From contig JABSPP010000085.1 in assembly GCA_013214275.1 (NCBI GenBank), forward strand, positions 1 to 7,144: a stretch of 7,144 bases of DNA, read 5' to 3'. Below the pieces are notes generated by a model that worked only from the letters and a program-made list of their open reading frames with translations, ran no database searches and was not told where the DNA came from. The position numbers and the translations under genes are program-made. This DNA comes from Flavobacteriaceae bacterium. Lineage in GTDB: Bacteria > Bacteroidota > Bacteroidia > Flavobacteriales > Flavobacteriaceae. Of this stretch, positions 5,050 through 7,144 are shown piece after piece. Position 1 is the stretch's first letter; every line of letters begins with the position of its first letter.

Positions 5050-6575
5050 TTTAACAACTTAAAGAAGAAAGCAAGTAAGAAAATTCCCAAGACACTTCCA
5101 TAAAAGATAGACCCTATGATATTGACTAATTGAATCAAGTTATCAAAGAGATTGGCAACACAAGCGATGATGATTGACAAGATACCCCAACCCACAGTCA
5201 TCCACTTAGAAGCTTTTACGTAGTGCGCTTCATTTTGATCCTTTTTTATATTTCGTTTATACACATCTATTGTGGTTGTAGAAGCCAGTGCATTTAATTC
5301 CGAGGCAGTAGAGGACATGGCTGCTGCCAAGATCACCGCCAGCAAAAGCCCCACAATTCCCCTGGGAAGGTTGTGAAGGATAAAATGGATAAACACATAA
5401 TCCTTGTCATTGGATGGAATTTTCTGATTGGATGATGAAGCTATGCGATCAATAATTTCTCGACCTTTTTTCTTGAGTTCTCTATCTCTTTCGTTTAACT
5501 CGGCAATGCGTTCCTTTTCTCCTTCCTGTACACCGTCGAGTACGAGGTTTTTCTTTTGATTTTCTATGCGTACATGCTCTTCCTCAAGCTGTTTATACTC
5601 CTCGTAATATTCAGAACTGACCACAGCCTCTTGAGCGGTGGGGCTGAAATTTAACGGAGAAGGGTTCAATTGATAGAACACAAAAACCATGACCCCTGTG
5701 AGTAAGATAAAAAATTGCATGGGAACTTTTAGCAACCCGTTGAACAAGAGTCCCAGCTGACTCTCGCGAACAGATTTTCCAGATAGGTAACGCTGTACCT
5801 GACTCTGATCTGTTCCAAAGTAAGACAACATCAAAAAAGTACCTCCAATAATTCCCGTCCAAAAGGTGTACTTTTCATTCAAATCAAAGGTAAAATTTAA
5901 AACCTTCATTTTGTCGTTAGCACCAGCAATGTCCAAGGCTTTCCCAAAGGTAATCCCTTCGGGCATATAATGCATAATCAGGCAAAAAGCAATAACCATT
6001 CCAGAAAAAATAATCATCATTTGCTGCTTTTGTGTCACATTTACCGCTTTAGTACCTCCCGAAACTGTATAGAAAATCACCAAAAGACCAATGATGATGT
6101 TTAACGTTATTAAATCCCACTTTAAGACATAAGATAAGATAATTGCAGGTGCGTAAATGGTAATCCCAGCTGCTAGCCCACGTTGAATTAAAAAGATAAA
6201 AGCCGCCAAAGAACGTGTCTTTAAATCAAAACGAGTTTCTAAATATTCGTATGCAGTATAAACATTCAGTCTGTAATACATGGGGATAAACACCATGCAG
6301 ATCATCACCATGGCTATGGGCAATCCAAAGTAGAACTGCACAAATCCCATTCCATCGTGGAAAGCTTGACCGGGCGTAGATAAGAAGGTGATTGCACTGG
6401 CTTGTGTCGCCATGATAGACAACCCAATAGTCCACCATTTCGTGTCATTTCCTCCCTTGATATAATCTTGAACACCGCGATCAGTTTTTCGGGTTTTATA
6501 CACCCCATAAATCACAATAAATAGCAAGGTAGTCGATAGGACTATCCAATCCCAAAAATGTATTTCTCCTACCAT
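5004..6575 (-). CDS. Sodium:solute symporter (SSS family), 3' end displaced by a one-base frameshift
   Basis: Inner-membrane sodium-coupled transporter with the LeuT fold; 523 residues in this frame. The N-terminal helix (8-25), the first core helix (SIMATQASAITFLSTPG, 53-69) and the sodium-site helix (AAAMSSTASELNALAS, 417-432, with S421/S422 at the Na2 position of vSGLT) are all present. Residues 311-390 form a long charged insertion with coiled-coil character (YYEEYKQLEEEHVRIENQKK, ERIAELNERDRELKKKGREI), as seen in many Bacteroidota members. After K509 the frame turns into the non-family tail AVLSFSQDLWVRSL. Moving back one base at 5049 restores GSAVFLAGLVGQ and the last helices (4837-5049). 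The shift is at a short A-run (TTAAAGG), so a one-base deletion or a sequencing error is likely. ATG at 6575 overlaps the stop of the preceding small gene (TGATG). The substrate is unknown; the neighbouring deacetylase-like gene suggests a sugar conjugate. Confidence 0.88.
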   Translation of the reverse strand: MVGEIHFWDWIVLSTTLLFIVIYGVYKTRKTDRGVQDYIKGGNDTKWWTIGLSIMATQASAITFLSTPGQAFHDGMGFVQFYFGLPIAMVMICMVFIPMYYRLNVYTAYEYLETRFDLKTRSLAAFIFLIQRGLAAGITIYAPAIILSYVLKWDLITLNIIIGLLVIFYTVSGGTKAVNVTQKQQMMIIFSGMVIAFCLIMHYMPEGITFGKALDIAGANDKMKVLNFTFDLNEKYTFWTGIIGGTFLMLSYFGTDQSQVQRYLSGKSVRESQLGLLFNGLLKVPMQFFILLTGVMVFVFYQLNPSPLNFSPTAQEAVVSSEYYEEYKQLEEEHVRIENQKKNLVLDGVQEGEKERIAELNERDRELKKKGREIIDRIASSSNQKIPSNDKDYVFIHFILHNLPRGIVGLLLAVILAAAMSSTASELNALASTTTIDVYKRNIKKDQNEAHYVKASKWMTVGWGILSIIIACVANLFDNLIQLVNIIGSIFYGSVLGIFLLAFFFKLLKAVLSFSQDLWVRSL

Positions 6576-6682
6576 CAGCTGTCAAACATTCGTGTGATCA
6601 AATAAAATATTGCAATGTATAGAACATTAAAGATCAATACCAGGGTGTAGATCTTTTTCCAGAGGATCTTCTTCTCAGACAT
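6575..6682 (-). CDS. 35-residue single-span membrane protein between deacetylase-like and symporter genes
   Basis: A complete small gene with ATG at 6682-6680 and TGA at 6577-6575. It begins MSEKKILWKKIY, followed by one hydrophobic segment (about residues 12-30, TLVLIFNVLYIAIFYLITR), and ends MFDS. The positive N-terminus predicts a cytoplasmic N-terminus. It starts 3 bp after the preceding stop and its stop shares one base with the symporter ATG, so the three genes are very probably co-transcribed and the last two translationally coupled. By position it may be a small accessory subunit of the symporter, as YhdT-like proteins are for other SSS carriers; this is inference. There is no Shine-Dalgarno sequence, as usual in Bacteroidota. 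Confidence 0.8.
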   Translation of the reverse strand: MSEKKILWKKIYTLVLIFNVLYIAIFYLITRMFDS

Positions 6683-6685
6683 CGG

Positions 6686-7144
6686 TTATTGTTTGATTTG
6701 GTTTCCTTCTTTGATATTTTCTCTTCCAATAGACAGAATATTGCTAAAGAGCTTGTAGGCACCCGCAACACCAGCGGGCAGTTCTCTAAAAAAGCTCAAC
6801 CCAGTGTAGATATAATATCCTTCACCGTATGTTGCCACCAACAAACTTCCTTTTTTGGCACTTTCGCCAGCATCACTCATAGATAAAATAGGCGTGTATT
6901 CTGAACTCCAAACATTGGGGAAATACAATCCCCGTTCCTGTACCCATCCATCAAAATCTTTTGCAGTGATTTGATTGGGAAAATTCATCACCGAATGATC
7001 CTTTTCCAGTATCCTTACCTGCGCATGTTCATTCGTCACTCGATCTCTAGACAGTTCTAACGGATAAGGTGGAGCCACATCCACATTTCTACTGGTATTG
7101 TACTGTACAATCATACTCCCACCATGCTTCACATAATCCAATAA
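6686..7144 (-). CDS. C-terminal part of a large PIG-L (LmbE-like) deacetylase family protein
   Basis: The frame is open to the right edge, so only the last 152 residues are present; the TTG at 7141 is an internal Leu, not a start. The stretch reads LLDYVKHGGSMIVQYNTSR, then PYPLELSRDRVTNE, WVQERGLYFPNVWSSEYTPILSM, and KGSLLVATYGEGYYIYTGLSFFRELPAGVAGAYKLFSNIL. From memory this matches the C-terminal glutamine-amidotransferase-like domain of the roughly 800-residue PIG-L proteins of Bacteroidota, which often precede an SSS symporter gene. The PIG-L domain itself, a zinc-dependent N-acyl-sugar deacetylase, would lie outside the window and is not seen. TAA at 6686 is 3 bp from the next ATG. A stand-alone ThuA-like or GATase-like protein cannot be excluded. 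Confidence 0.65.
   Translation of the reverse strand, partial: LLDYVKHGGSMIVQYNTSRNVDVAPPYPLELSRDRVTNEHAQVRILEKDHSVMNFPNQITAKDFDGWVQERGLYFPNVWSSEYTPILSMSDAGESAKKGSLLVATYGEGYYIYTGLSFFRELPAGVAGAYKLFSNILSIGRENIKEGNQIKQ

Noticed and set aside
5043..5056. Programmed -1 frameshift signal in the symporter
   Set aside because: The heptamer at the break is G TTA AAG, not a canonical slippery sequence, and no strong downstream fold was seen; an indel is simpler.
5611..6508. Several 64-83-codon minus-strand frames inside the symporter gene
   Set aside because: They overlap conserved membrane segments of the symporter in another frame and have no starts or composition of their own.
6689..6886. 65-codon plus-strand frame over the PIG-L-like gene end
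   Set aside because: Antisense to a recognisable C-terminal domain; probably chance.

Overview
The window looks like a piece of a marine or soil member of the Bacteroidota, most probably a flavobacterium. The signs are AT-rich DNA, genes without recognisable Shine-Dalgarno sequences, several matches to the Bacteroidota -7 promoter element (TAnnTTTG), a DUF2911 lipoprotein, a Bacteroidota-type sodium:solute symporter with a charged coiled-coil insertion, and intergenic repeats typical of flavobacteria.

Layout. Positions 1-1106 (minus) hold the N-terminal 368 residues of a large acidic cytosolic protein that I do not recognise. Positions 1107-2440 are a 1.3-kb gene-poor stretch with two diverged direct copies of a 111-bp repeat (1227-1337 and 2180-2290). 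Positions 2441-3103 (minus) encode an aquaporin-family channel. Its predicted pore filter (W/A/A/R) and Cys-rich tail point to a glycerol or metalloid channel like the NIPs rather than to a water-only AqpZ. Positions 3104-3789 are a divergent intergenic region. It contains a tandem duplication of the aquaporin start region, a folded repeat at 3317-3424, and a 126-bp element with terminal inverted repeats at 3529-3654. Positions 3790-4707 (plus) encode a DUF2911 lipoprotein with a TPR-like C-terminus. A second, partial copy of the inverted-repeat element lies at 4753-4815.

Positions 4837-7144 (minus) are a tight operon read right to left. It starts with the C-terminal 152 residues of a protein resembling the large PIG-L deacetylases of Bacteroidota. 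Next, 3 bp away, comes a 35-residue single-span membrane protein. A TGATG junction then joins it to a sodium:solute symporter. The symporter frame is broken at about 5049-5052 by a one-base shift; the lost last membrane segments lie in the next frame, down to 4837. The operon suggests intracellular processing of a sugar conjugate (amide hydrolysis) paired with sodium-driven uptake of that or a related compound.

No tRNA, rRNA, CRISPR array or intact transposase gene was seen. The most interesting material is non-coding: four separate repeat or fold structures packed around the aquaporin and DUF2911 genes, and the duplicated aquaporin leader, in which both copies keep a 13-codon frame whose stop overlaps an ATG.
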